Origin: an uncultured SAR86 cluster bacterium
GTDB taxonomy: Bacteria; Pseudomonadota; Gammaproteobacteria; Magnimaribacterales; AG-339-G14
DNA length: 64,000 nt
Assembly (NCBI GenBank): GCA_902561325.1
Contig: CACEOL010000002.1
Coordinates: 62,001-126,000 of the forward strand
Direction: 5' to 3'
Both the position numbers and the translations under genes were made by a program. Shown here one piece after another: positions 55,848-64,000 of this stretch; position 1 is the first letter of the stretch, and every line of letters begins with the position of its first letter. The notes under the pieces were generated by a model. That model had not been told where the DNA came from. It saw only the letters and a program-made list of their open reading frames with translations, and searched no databases.

Positions 55848-56897
55848 TCAGGTTTCAAAAATAACTTCTATTTCTTTTAGGCCATTTAAATGCATTGGTA
55901 AAACAAATGCCCAATCAGAATTACCTTGTTTTAGAAAATCAATCAAAATAAAAATTCTTCGCAAAACTTCCTGAGATGCTGCAATTTTTAATTCATCTTT
56001 GGTTAAATTAAATTCTTCTAAAAAATCTAAAAATACAGTCGATTTAAAAAATTTATAAAAAATTTTTACATCTAAGCCATTTGCAACAGATTGTCTTATA
56101 AGTTTGTAAATCGCAAATCCTAAAGATCGACTTATTGAAGTTAAATGAATTGCTTCTAAATCAAGAAAATACATACCTTTTTCACCAACTGAAATATTGT
56201 GAGGATGAAGATCAATGTGCAGCGGCCTCAAACTATCAAAATTGTATAAAAGAGATTTTTCTTGAACAGATTTTATTTTCTTAAATAAAAAATTAGAATT
56301 TTTCTTAATAGTTATTTGATGTTTCTTTAAAGGGTTTGAGTCCCAATTTAAAGAAATAAATTTTTTTAATATTTCTACAGCATTCTTACTTAATAAAGGT
56401 TGCTTTATATAATTGGCTGTATTTATAGGAAAATTGTTAGCAAAATTTTTATAAATTTCAAAAAATGACTCAAATTCTCCTTTTTCTCCTAGGTAATGAC
56501 GATTTCCAACCTTTTCATAAAGTAAAAATACAGAAGTATTATATTTTGTGTATCCTTTTCCTTTAAAGTTTTCTATGAGTAAAGGCGCATTATAGAATTT
56601 ATTTTTTAAATTGTTATTTACCATTTCTAAATATTTTGCAGAATTTATTTTTTTAGAAGGATAAATTTTCATTACATAGTTACCTATTTTGGTTTTAATC
56701 AGAAGATTTGACGAATTAATTTTTCCTATACCTGAAACTTTAAGAGTTAATTCTTTATGATAAATATTTGGGTATGATTTTTTTAAAACTTCAGAAATTT
56801 CAGAATATAGCTTTGAATCTTTTTCTATATTTGTCCAGAGCATTCTATTATCTGAAAAAGAATCCTTTTTAAAAAGAGTTTTAGTTTCAGAACTCAT
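55848..56897 (-). CDS. APH/choline-kinase-like phosphotransferase
   Basis: A 349-residue kinase-fold protein. The catalytic loop is LHIDLHPHNISVG near residue 226 (Asp, Asn) and the metal-binding Asp is in YFLDLEAIHLT near 245. The N-terminal lysine is in YVMKIYPSKK. Unlike the kinase-like gene at 23163 it lies in a tight row with an SDR and an HD protein (shared ATG/stop base at 56897). It may phosphorylate a sugar or alcohol produced by the SDR. Confidence 0.75.
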   Translation of the reverse strand: MSSETKTLFKKDSFSDNRMLWTNIEKDSKLYSEISEVLKKSYPNIYHKELTLKVSGIGKINSSNLLIKTKIGNYVMKIYPSKKINSAKYLEMVNNNLKNKFYNAPLLIENFKGKGYTKYNTSVFLLYEKVGNRHYLGEKGEFESFFEIYKNFANNFPINTANYIKQPLLSKNAVEILKKFISLNWDSNPLKKHQITIKKNSNFLFKKIKSVQEKSLLYNFDSLRPLHIDLHPHNISVGEKGMYFLDLEAIHLTSISRSLGFAIYKLIRQSVANGLDVKIFYKFFKSTVFLDFLEEFNLTKDELKIAASQEVLRRIFILIDFLKQGNSDWAFVLPMHLNGLKEIEVIFET

Positions 56898-57682
56898 TAG
56901 AAGCTTTTCATTAAGCTTCCATCAAAGGCATGAACTCTTCCGGTAATATATCCTGCTTCTTCACAACATAGGTACTCAGCTAAACTCGCAATCTCTTCCG
57001 GTTTTGCAAAGCGTCCAATAGGTATGCCTGAAGCATTTTGTTCAAGAGCCTCTTGGTATGATTTTCCTATAGCTTCTGCTTGATCCTTTACTAATTGACT
57101 CAATCTATCTGTTTCAATACCCCCTGGACATATTGTATTTACAGATATCCCATTTGAACAAACGGTATCAGAAAGTGCTTTTGAAAATGCGGACACAGAA
57201 GCTCTTACAGAAGCAGAAATAATCATACTTGGGCTTGGTTCAACAGCAAGTGTAGAAGTAATATTTATTATTCTTCCCCATTTTTTTTTCATCATATGAT
57301 CGAGACAGTGTTTTGTAATGGATAAATGGCTTAAAAAATTATTTTGAATAGCATTTTTCCAATCAGCGTTTTCTAAGTTAAATATATCTCCAGCCTTAGG
57401 ACCACCTGAATTATTAATCAAAATATCAACTCCTATTTTTGAAGAACTTAATTCATTTATAAATTTTTTGACTTCATTAGATTTTGATAAATCAATCTTA
57501 TAAGAATCAATCATTTCAGGTTTTTTAAAAGATAACTTTGCATCATCAAGTTTTTTCTGGTTGTTTGAAAGCAAAATAATTTTAAGTTTTTTATGCTTTT
57601 CAAGTTCTTTAGCAATAGCTAACCCAATACCTGAGCTTCCACCACAAATTAAAGCTGTTTTATTAGATAATTTAAATTTCAT
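56897..57682 (-). CDS. Short-chain dehydrogenase/reductase
   Basis: A 261-residue NAD(P)-dependent reductase. It has the cofactor motif GGSSGIG near residue 14, LINNSGG near 90, the catalytic Ser in INITSTLAV near 138 and the shape of the FabG-like family. The usual YxxxK is replaced by a serine-containing SASVRASVSAF stretch, so the catalytic tyrosine is not where expected and activity is uncertain. An AAGGAG SD precedes the ATG. It overlaps the HD gene by 11 bases. Confidence 0.82.
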   Translation of the reverse strand: MKFKLSNKTALICGGSSGIGLAIAKELEKHKKLKIILLSNNQKKLDDAKLSFKKPEMIDSYKIDLSKSNEVKKFINELSSSKIGVDILINNSGGPKAGDIFNLENADWKNAIQNNFLSHLSITKHCLDHMMKKKWGRIINITSTLAVEPSPSMIISASVRASVSAFSKALSDTVCSNGISVNTICPGGIETDRLSQLVKDQAEAIGKSYQEALEQNASGIPIGRFAKPEEIASLAEYLCCEEAGYITGRVHAFDGSLMKSF

Positions 57683-58325
57683 GAGAATCTCCTTTTATTT
57701 CTTGCCTATTAAAACTAACTAAACAATTAATATTGTCGACTAATTTAGGAATGAAAGTGCTTGCAAGAGGAAGAACAAATTTTTCTATTTCATATAGATA
57801 AAGTAATTTTATTTTTTTGCTAGGATTATCAGATAATAAGTAGAGGTTATCCAATTTATCAAGTACCTTTATAATCGACATTTCTTTAGAGTTTGAGATT
57901 TTTCTATAATAATTGTCTTTATAACCCCAATCCCATTGTCTATTACGATCAACTGTCAATTTTTGAATCATATGATAAATAGGTTTCAGAGATATATGTA
58001 AATCATCTTTCTTATGTATTCCAGTTAATTCAACTAAATTATGAGCTAAAGCAAGTTTTAAAGTCTTCATACTAAAATTTTGACAATAAGAAATATAAAG
58101 ACGCGCTACTCTAATCGGATGAGCCATGTAGGCTAATTTATCTAATCCAGGATGTGAGTATTCAAAACTAAGAAGTAAGTTATAAAAATCATAAATTTTT
58201 TTTTGATCTTCTTTACTGCCTAATATTGAAAAGTCTTCAATTAACAAACTAAAATTTTTACTTGGGTTTTGTAAATCTTTGATTCTTCTAATTTTTTCTT
58301 TCTCAATAGTATCTAATATATACAT
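57672..58325 (-). CDS. HD-superfamily protein, RelA/SpoT-hydrolase-like
   Basis: A 217-residue helical protein. It has MAHPIRVARLYISY near residue 65, LALAHNLVELTG near 88 and VLDKLDNLYLL near 160, the order of an HD domain such as SpoT's. The HD dyad itself is HN (Asp to Asn), so hydrolase activity may be reduced or altered. It is the first gene of the HD-SDR-kinase row and probably carries their promoter in the 158-base gap before the P450. Confidence 0.72.
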   Translation of the reverse strand: MYILDTIEKEKIRRIKDLQNPSKNFSLLIEDFSILGSKEDQKKIYDFYNLLLSFEYSHPGLDKLAYMAHPIRVARLYISYCQNFSMKTLKLALAHNLVELTGIHKKDDLHISLKPIYHMIQKLTVDRNRQWDWGYKDNYYRKISNSKEMSIIKVLDKLDNLYLLSDNPSKKIKLLYLYEIEKFVLPLASTFIPKLVDNINCLVSFNRQEIKGDSHEI

Positions 58326-58483
58326 CTAATGTAATGAGTAAATTAATTGCTTAATTAGTATACAACTTAATAATGTTTACTTCGTACGTCTAAATTATTT
58401 TTAGATAAAATTTCAATATATTTATATAAAAAGATTAAGTTTAGAAGATGAGCCAATTAGATAAAAATTGAGTAAAATAAATT

Positions 58484-59857
58484 ATGTCTTTAAAACTAAA
58501 TAGTGATTCACAACCTTTTGTAGAAATAAATTCTCCTAAATATGAGGAAATTTATTCTTTTGACAGAGATTTTGATTTAACAGATCTTTTTTTATTTACA
58601 AAAGGTCAACCCTATCAAAAATTTGCAGAATTAAGAGAAAAAGCACCCGTATATTTTCACAAGACTGGACCAGAAGACACAGAACCAGGTTTTTGGGTTT
58701 TAACAAGGTATAAAGATATCGAATTTGTTTCAAAAAATCAGGATATTTTTTCTTCTCAACTTGCAGGAGGAACTTCTTTGACTCATGGCTTTACAGCTTT
58801 GGATGACTCGCCGCTTTATCGATCAACAATGGATCATATGTTGAGCTTGGATGGTTTATTACACTTGAATATGAGAAATCCTCACATGGTTTTTTTTAAT
58901 CCAAAATATGTAAGCTCCTTAAGAAAAAAAGTTGAATTACAGGTTGATAAGCTACTTGACGCCATAGCGCCAAGAGGAAGTTGTAATTTAGTTGAGTCTG
59001 TCTCTGCTGAATTACCTATGTTTACACTCTGTGAAATGTTAGGTGTGCCTGAAGCAGATAGACCTAAAATTATTGAATGGATGAAATTACTAGAAATGGC
59101 TCAAGTTATTGCTGCCACACAGGCTGCCCAAAATAATCAATTAAGTTTAACTGAAGAGCAGAGCGAAGGAGCTGCAGATCCTGCACTAATTGAGATGTTT
59201 ACTAATATGGTAGAAGAGATGTTTGCTTATGGTAGGCATATATTAGAAGAAAGAAGAAAATCTCCAAAAGATGATTTACTTTCAGTAATTGCAAACATTG
59301 AAATTGAAGGCGAAAAGCTTCCAAATGAATATTTAGATGGATCTTGGCTTCTAATAATATTTGCAGGAAACGATACTACGAGAAACTCTATCAGTGGCAC
59401 CATGAATTTACTTTCAGAGAATCAAGATCAAAAAGAATTGGTATTAAATGATCGGTCTTTAATTCCTAATATGGTTCATGAGTCTATTAGGGTAGCAAAC
59501 CCTGTTTCTTACATGAGAAGAACTACTAAGGTTGACACGCAGATTGGCGATCAAAAGATTGGCCCAAATGAAAAAATATCTTTATGGTATGGAGCAGCTA
59601 ACAGAGATCCCGAAATATTTAAGAATCCTGACAAGTATGACATTAGAAGAGAAAATGCAAAAAAACATTTATCTTTTGGTTACGGAAGACATCTCTGTCT
59701 AGGCAAACATACTGCTAATATGCAACTTGAAGTAGTTTATGAAAAGATTTTTGAAAGATTTCCGGACATGACACAGTCAGGGGATATAGTTTACACGCCC
59801 AATAATTTTGTAAATGCAATCCAGGAGCTGCCTGTATCTTTTTCTCCTAAAAAATAA
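58484..59857 (+). CDS. Cytochrome P450
   Basis: A 457-residue monooxygenase. The haem-binding loop SFGYGRHLCLG gives the thiolate ligand Cys405. The I-helix oxygen-activation motif is FAGNDTTR near residue 293, and the ExxR is in HESIR near residue 333. No membrane anchor is present, so it is a soluble bacterial type like CYP107/CYP125-family enzymes and needs ferredoxin partners not seen here. Substrate unknown; a steroid, terpenoid or alkane is plausible. Confidence 0.95.
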   Translation: MSLKLNSDSQPFVEINSPKYEEIYSFDRDFDLTDLFLFTKGQPYQKFAELREKAPVYFHKTGPEDTEPGFWVLTRYKDIEFVSKNQDIFSSQLAGGTSLTHGFTALDDSPLYRSTMDHMLSLDGLLHLNMRNPHMVFFNPKYVSSLRKKVELQVDKLLDAIAPRGSCNLVESVSAELPMFTLCEMLGVPEADRPKIIEWMKLLEMAQVIAATQAAQNNQLSLTEEQSEGAADPALIEMFTNMVEEMFAYGRHILEERRKSPKDDLLSVIANIEIEGEKLPNEYLDGSWLLIIFAGNDTTRNSISGTMNLLSENQDQKELVLNDRSLIPNMVHESIRVANPVSYMRRTTKVDTQIGDQKIGPNEKISLWYGAANRDPEIFKNPDKYDIRRENAKKHLSFGYGRHLCLGKHTANMQLEVVYEKIFERFPDMTQSGDIVYTPNNFVNAIQELPVSFSPKK

Positions 59858-59862
59858 ATCTT

Positions 59863-60729
59863 ATGTATGCAAAAAGTTTAATTGTTTGTTTCTTTGCTTA
59901 TTTTTTTTCAATATTATTTGGATATCTTTCTTTGGTATATTTTGACTTAGGCAATCTTTGGTTTGAAATTCTATCAGCCCATATTGTAGCTACAGTAGTC
60001 ATATTTATATTCAGCATTATCTATAAAAATTCAAGTTTATATGATCCCTTTTGGTCCGTAATACCACTTCCAATATTCATATATTTAATAATGTATCCTG
60101 AAGTTGATGAGTCTTCAAAATTAAGATTTCTTTTGATAGGTATCCCTGTTAGTTATTATGTAATTCGTTTGACTTGGAATTGGTTAAAAACCTGGCCGGG
60201 CCTAGAAAAAGAAGATTTTCGCTACATTAATCTTTATCAAACTTTTGGACGATTTAAGTTATTTATAAATTTCTTTGGAATACATCTTTTTCCAACTTTA
60301 ATGGTAAATATTTGTTTGTTCCCATTATATTTTGCAATCACCATGAATGATCAGCCAGTATCTTTTGTAGATTGGTTTTTTTGTATTTTTACAATTCTAG
60401 CAGTTCTTCTGGAGCACGTTTCTGATGAACAAATGCACTCATTTAAAGCTGATCAAAGAAATGCTTCATTAACCATGAATAAGGGACTGTGGAAATACAG
60501 CCGCCATCCAAATTATTTAGGAGAGATTTTATTCTGGTTTGGTTTATTTGGATTCTCTTTATCTCAGTCATTAAATAATTTTTGGCTTATTATTTGTCCT
60601 TTATCTATGTTTGCCATGTTTATTTTTGCATCTATACCGATGATGGATAATAGAAGTCTTGAAAGAAGACCAGACTATGAGGAGTATATGAAGAAAACTC
60701 CTGCTTTAATTCCCACTTTATTTAAGTAA
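59863..60729 (+). CDS. DUF1295 membrane protein, steroid 5-alpha-reductase-like
   Basis: A 288-residue protein with seven or so membrane helices. The C-terminal family signature is KGLWKYSRHPNYLGEILFWFG near residue 207 and the last motif RRPDYEEYMKKTPALIP ends the protein. Family members resemble 3-oxo-5-alpha-steroid 4-dehydrogenases and isoprenylcysteine methyltransferases. Its position 5 bases after the P450 suggests a shared lipid or sterol-like substrate. Confidence 0.87.
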   Translation: MYAKSLIVCFFAYFFSILFGYLSLVYFDLGNLWFEILSAHIVATVVIFIFSIIYKNSSLYDPFWSVIPLPIFIYLIMYPEVDESSKLRFLLIGIPVSYYVIRLTWNWLKTWPGLEKEDFRYINLYQTFGRFKLFINFFGIHLFPTLMVNICLFPLYFAITMNDQPVSFVDWFFCIFTILAVLLEHVSDEQMHSFKADQRNASLTMNKGLWKYSRHPNYLGEILFWFGLFGFSLSQSLNNFWLIICPLSMFAMFIFASIPMMDNRSLERRPDYEEYMKKTPALIPTLFK

Positions 60730-62496
60730 ATGCTTGATCAAATAATCATATTAGGCCTTTTAATCCTAATGGTTGGACTTTTTATATGGGGTAGATGGCG
60801 TTACGATGCTATTTCTCTAGGTGTCTTATCTATTTTTGTTTTATTTGGATATATTCAACCTGAAGAAGCTTTTAGAGGATTTTCTCATCCGGCTGTAATT
60901 ACCGTTGCTTTAGTATTGTTGATTAGTAAGGGTTTAGAAAGATCAGGGTTTATTTCTGTGATAGGAAGGAAATTACAAGCTTACGCAAATAATGAAATTC
61001 AATTTATGATTTCAATAACTTTTTTTGCAGCAATTCTTTCATCTTTTATGAATAATATTGGTGCTATGGCGATGCTTCTACCGATCACTCTCGGAATCTG
61101 CCAAAAAATGAACTGGAATCCATCTAAATTTTTAATTCCTCTATCTTTCGCCTCTATTTTAGGAGGGATGAATACAAAAATTGGTACTCCACCAAATATA
61201 ATTATTTCTGAATTTAGAAATGATTTTGCAGACAAAGATTTTGCTTTTTTTGATTTTTCTTTTGCAGGAGTTCCAGTAAGCATATTAGGAATTTTATTTA
61301 TGGCCCTTATTGGATGGAGACTAATAAAATTAAGGCCAATAAATTCAGAAAATAATCCGTTGATAGAACTAGAAGATTATCTTGTTGAAATGGTTGTTAC
61401 AAAAAATAGCAAGCTTATCGACAAAAGAGCATTAGATTTTCGTCAGGAATTGGATACAGATACTGCGTTAATGGGTCAAATTGATGAAAATGGAAAAAAA
61501 ATAGAAATACATGGAAACCAAAAACTTTATGAAGGTCAAATTCTTATTATGAAAATAAACCCTGATATGGTTGCAGATATTCAACAAGAATTTGGGTTAG
61601 ACATTGATTCTGAAAATGACCTTACATCTATAGAAGACTTAGGAGGTATTGAAGCTATTATTGTTCCTAAATCAAGATTGATTGGACGAAAATATCAATA
61701 CTTCAAGCGACTTATTGGCAGAGATTTATCTTTGTTGGGATTATGGCGAAGAGGTTTAAAATTTAGATTTAGATTATCAAATGAAATATTTAAAGTTGGC
61801 GATGTTTTATTAATTGCAAATAGGGGTGAAAAAAACAATATTTCAGAAAAACTTGAATTAGCAGGTTTGATGCCTTTATGGCAAAGAGAATTCGATGTTG
61901 CAAGGGATCCAACTAAAATATTTATTGCATTTGGATTATTTGCAATATGTTTATTATTGGTGATATTTAACTATGTGCCTATCGTAGTAGCTTTTCTAAT
62001 CTGTGTTATTGGATTTGTAAGTTCTAAGTTATTAACTGGAGAGGGGGTATATAGACATATAGATTGGCCTGTTGTTATTTTATTGGCAGCAATGATTCCA
62101 ATTGGAAATACTTTAATTTCCTATGGAATTACTGATTCTGTATCTTCCTATTTAGCAGGTCTATCTACAGTTGTGGATTACGTTTGGCTGGTAGTTCTGA
62201 TAATGATTATTACAATGTTTTTATCAGATATTATTAACAATGCTGCAACAGCAGTGATTATGGCTCCTTTAGCTGTATCTCTCGCAGACAAAATTAATCA
62301 ACCAATTGAACCTTTCTTGATGTCAGTAGCTATTGGAGCAAGTTGTGCATTCCTTTCACCTATTGGACATCAATGCAATACCTTGGTAATGGCTCCCGGA
62401 AATTATAAATTTGGCGATTATTGGAAAGTAGGATTACCTTTGGAAATTCTTATTATCTTAATAAGCGTTCCCGCAATAATCTTTTATTGGGGTTAA
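60730..62496 (+). CDS. SLC13-type permease with TrkA-C domains
   Basis: A 588-residue secondary transporter. Hydrophobic halves flank a central region with two TrkA-C (RCK-C) domains (around residues 210-290 and 300-380). Conserved stretches are SFMNNIGAMAMLLPI near residue 100 and IINNAATAVIMAPLAVSLA near 500, the repeated NNxGAxAxLxP and NNAATAVI motifs of the ArsB/NhaD superfamily. Related proteins move sulfate, dicarboxylates or other anions. It begins immediately after the DUF1295 gene. Confidence 0.85.
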   Translation: MLDQIIILGLLILMVGLFIWGRWRYDAISLGVLSIFVLFGYIQPEEAFRGFSHPAVITVALVLLISKGLERSGFISVIGRKLQAYANNEIQFMISITFFAAILSSFMNNIGAMAMLLPITLGICQKMNWNPSKFLIPLSFASILGGMNTKIGTPPNIIISEFRNDFADKDFAFFDFSFAGVPVSILGILFMALIGWRLIKLRPINSENNPLIELEDYLVEMVVTKNSKLIDKRALDFRQELDTDTALMGQIDENGKKIEIHGNQKLYEGQILIMKINPDMVADIQQEFGLDIDSENDLTSIEDLGGIEAIIVPKSRLIGRKYQYFKRLIGRDLSLLGLWRRGLKFRFRLSNEIFKVGDVLLIANRGEKNNISEKLELAGLMPLWQREFDVARDPTKIFIAFGLFAICLLLVIFNYVPIVVAFLICVIGFVSSKLLTGEGVYRHIDWPVVILLAAMIPIGNTLISYGITDSVSSYLAGLSTVVDYVWLVVLIMIITMFLSDIINNAATAVIMAPLAVSLADKINQPIEPFLMSVAIGASCAFLSPIGHQCNTLVMAPGNYKFGDYWKVGLPLEILIILISVPAIIFYWG

Positions 62497-62499
62497 TTT

Positions 62500-62814
62500 T
62501 TAAGATAAATTCTTTTTAGTTGCATTTTTTTGAACGCTTTCAATTCCTTTCTTTAAGGAATTCTCAGATTTATATCCTTGGCTAGTAGCTATTACCTTAT
62601 TATTCCCTGCAATTACATTAAAGAAGAACTTTCCAGCTTTATTTTTTAAAATTCTAAAAGATTTTTTCTTTTTAGAATTTAATATTAAGGATTTCGCTCC
62701 TTTGGAGCATGCACTTTTTGTAGTGTAGGACTGACTAGCACATATTATTTCCCCATTTTTAGCTTTTAACCTAAATCTAAATTTTCCAGATTTATCTTTA
62801 TATATCTCAAACAA
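62500..62814 (-). CDS. YegP-like protein with two DUF1508 repeats
   Basis: A 104-residue protein made of two copies of the DUF1508 unit (residues 1-48 and about 51-98). Each begins with FEIYKDKSGKFRFRLKA or FRILKNKAGKFFFNVIA and continues with SQSYTTKSACSKGA or SQGYKSENSLKKGI. E. coli YegP has the same two-repeat form. Function unknown. It is convergent with the permease, three bases away. Confidence 0.9.
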   Translation of the reverse strand: MFEIYKDKSGKFRFRLKAKNGEIICASQSYTTKSACSKGAKSLILNSKKKKSFRILKNKAGKFFFNVIAGNNKVIATSQGYKSENSLKKGIESVQKNATKKNLS

Positions 62815-62891
62815 TTTTCTCTCCTATATTTCAATTAAATAATATATAAATTTCACTCTATGTAAATTTTCTAATAGAATCAATCCCCAAT

Positions 62892-63920
62892 ATGAAACTT
62901 TTTGAAAAGTATTTTAATGATTTCATTGGATATTTAATTCTTCTAAATGTTATCCATCAAATATTAGTCTCTGGATATTCGTTATCCGACAACCTATCAA
63001 CTTTATCAGAAAACTTTATTTTATTTTCTTTCATCATTTATATATTTGAAGCAATTTTAAGAATTTACAAAGAGAGAAAATTTTCAACCTTACTTTTAAT
63101 TGATATTGTTGTTATTTTTAATCATCTATTTATTAGTATCATTGATTTAAGAATCTTCAGAATTTTTAGAGCTTATTCAATTTTTAGTCGATTCAGAATT
63201 TTACTTCCAACAAATACATTGTTAAAAACAATATGGAAACAAAGGCTTTCAATATTAGGAACTCAAATCGTTGTCTTTTCTCTGCTCTTAATATTTTCAG
63301 TAATTATCCATTTTCTTGAAAAGGATCTTCAGCCAGAAGCATTTGGAAATATACTTGATTCAATGTGGTATGGAATAGCTACTCTTACTACTGTTGGATA
63401 TGGCGATGTCACTCCTGTCTCTGATTTAGGAAAACTTATTTCCAGTTTTGCAATGTTTTTAGGTATTGCTATGTTTGCTTTGCCAGCAGCAATTCTTGCT
63501 TCAGCTTATTATGAGGATATTCAGAAAAGAAATTTTTTAGTTTCACTTGAGGCAATAACAGAAATAAATTTATTTTCAACTCTTCCTATAGGAGCAATTA
63601 CTAAAATAAATTCAAAACTAGAACCGTTAGTTTTACCAGCAAAACAAATTATTTTTGAAAAGGGGGATATTGCAGATGCTCTATACATAATTGAATTTGG
63701 CAGTGTACAAGTAGAAATTGAAACTCCAGTTGTATTAGGTTCTGGAGATTATTTTGGAGAAACTGGCTTAATAAGCCAAGCAGAAAGAAATGCAACTATA
63801 TCTGTATTAGAGGAGGCTAAACTGTTAAAGCTTTCAAAGGAATCTTTAGATGAATTAACTGATGAATATCCAATTTTGTTTGAAGATTTAAAGAAAACTT
63901 CTGAAGATAGGACAGGATAA
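62892..63920 (+). CDS. Potassium channel with cyclic-nucleotide-binding domain
   Basis: A 342-residue protein with six membrane spans and a pore loop. The selectivity filter is TVGYGD at residues 167-172. The C-terminal domain (about residues 235-335) is cNMP-binding: GDIADALYIIEFGSVQVEI, VVLGSGDYFGETGLI and AERNATISVLEEAKLL, with a phosphate-binding arginine in ERNATI. This is the bacterial MlotiK1-type architecture, gated by cAMP or a related ligand. The S4 region (RIFRIFRAYSIFSRFR) is arginine-rich. Confidence 0.92.
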   Translation: MKLFEKYFNDFIGYLILLNVIHQILVSGYSLSDNLSTLSENFILFSFIIYIFEAILRIYKERKFSTLLLIDIVVIFNHLFISIIDLRIFRIFRAYSIFSRFRILLPTNTLLKTIWKQRLSILGTQIVVFSLLLIFSVIIHFLEKDLQPEAFGNILDSMWYGIATLTTVGYGDVTPVSDLGKLISSFAMFLGIAMFALPAAILASAYYEDIQKRNFLVSLEAITEINLFSTLPIGAITKINSKLEPLVLPAKQIIFEKGDIADALYIIEFGSVQVEIETPVVLGSGDYFGETGLISQAERNATISVLEEAKLLKLSKESLDELTDEYPILFEDLKKTSEDRTG

Positions 63921-63922
63921 TT

Positions 63923-64000
63923 TTATGATTCTATTTCGTGGCTGGATTCAACATAAACTGATCTAGATGGGAAAGCGAAGTCAGATCCATTTTCTCTAAC
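63923..64000 (-). CDS. C-terminal end of an MscS-family mechanosensitive channel (cut by window edge)
   Basis: On the minus strand 25 codons run from the window edge to a TAA (63923-63925). They read VRENGSDFAFPSRSVYVESS and then HEIES. The FAFPSR-x-VY pattern is a signature of the C-terminal part of MscS-like channels. The rest of the gene lies outside the window. Confidence 0.7.
   Translation of the reverse strand, partial: VRENGSDFAFPSRSVYVESSHEIES

Noticed and set aside
48695-58483. Island ends at tRNA-Arg
   Set aside because: No copy of the tRNA-Arg 3' end is found downstream in this window, so integration there cannot be shown.

Overview
The window comes from a compact, AT-rich, gene-dense chromosome of an aerobic, probably marine, gammaproteobacterium. 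The order mltD-gloB-rnhA-dnaQ and a csrA gene set between tRNA-Ser and tRNA-Arg are gammaproteobacterial arrangements. The streamlined gaps, frequent TTG starts and accessory set (GPH-type MFS carriers, CaiB/BaiF CoA-transferases, P450, TauD, DUF3604) resemble SAR86-like pelagic lineages. That lineage call is inference; no 16S rRNA gene is present.

Layout. 1-6640 holds oligopeptide permeases (oppBC) and a housekeeping block (mltD, gloB, rnhA, dnaQ, gltX, a Trm112-like protein). 6636-15619 holds catabolic or transport genes: an alkylsulfatase-like MBL protein, a CaiB transferase, a GPH carrier, a fused Gfo/Idh-aldo/keto reductase, a TauD dioxygenase, a serine hydrolase, a degenerate MBL protein and a small exported protein.

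15621-22658 is a genomic island. It sits between an intact tRNA-Ala(GGC) and a 45-base copy of that tRNA's 3' half, and no integrase is visible. Its cargo is a lipoprotein gene, an intergenic stretch rich in inverted repeats, and a tight five-gene operon. The operon encodes a membrane-anchored GrpE-like protein with an acidic 22-residue repeat stalk, a lidless Hsp70, a TerB protein with a degenerate J-like tail, an M48-type zinc protease and an internally duplicated coiled-coil protein. I read this as a self-contained chaperone-protease module spanning the inner membrane. It is the best candidate here for an undescribed system, possibly for stress or defence.

22709-47430 returns to the chromosome: kinase-like and hydrolase genes, a photolyase-like FAD protein with a rearranged domain order, PsiE, MAPEG, GST, ferritin-like and HD-oxygenase genes, an SDR, two more GPH carriers, a rhomboid protease, DUF3604, BolA, TrhO, an RND exporter, a second CaiB, TatD, a thioesterase, a MoxR/CoxE pair and a YadGH-like ABC exporter. 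47434-48694 carries tRNA-Ser(GGA), an acyltransferase, csrA (55 codons) and tRNA-Arg(ACG).

48859-58325, directly after tRNA-Arg, is an AT-rich surface-glycan cluster: a glycosyltransferase-like protein, amidase, methyltransferase, formyltransferase, N-acetyl sugar amidotransferase, pseudaminic-type methylase, kinase, SDR and HD protein. The right end has a P450, a DUF1295 reductase, an SLC13-type permease, a YegP-like protein, a cyclic-nucleotide-domain potassium channel and the C-terminal end of an MscS-type channel cut by the window edge. No stretch longer than about 300 bases lacks a gene.
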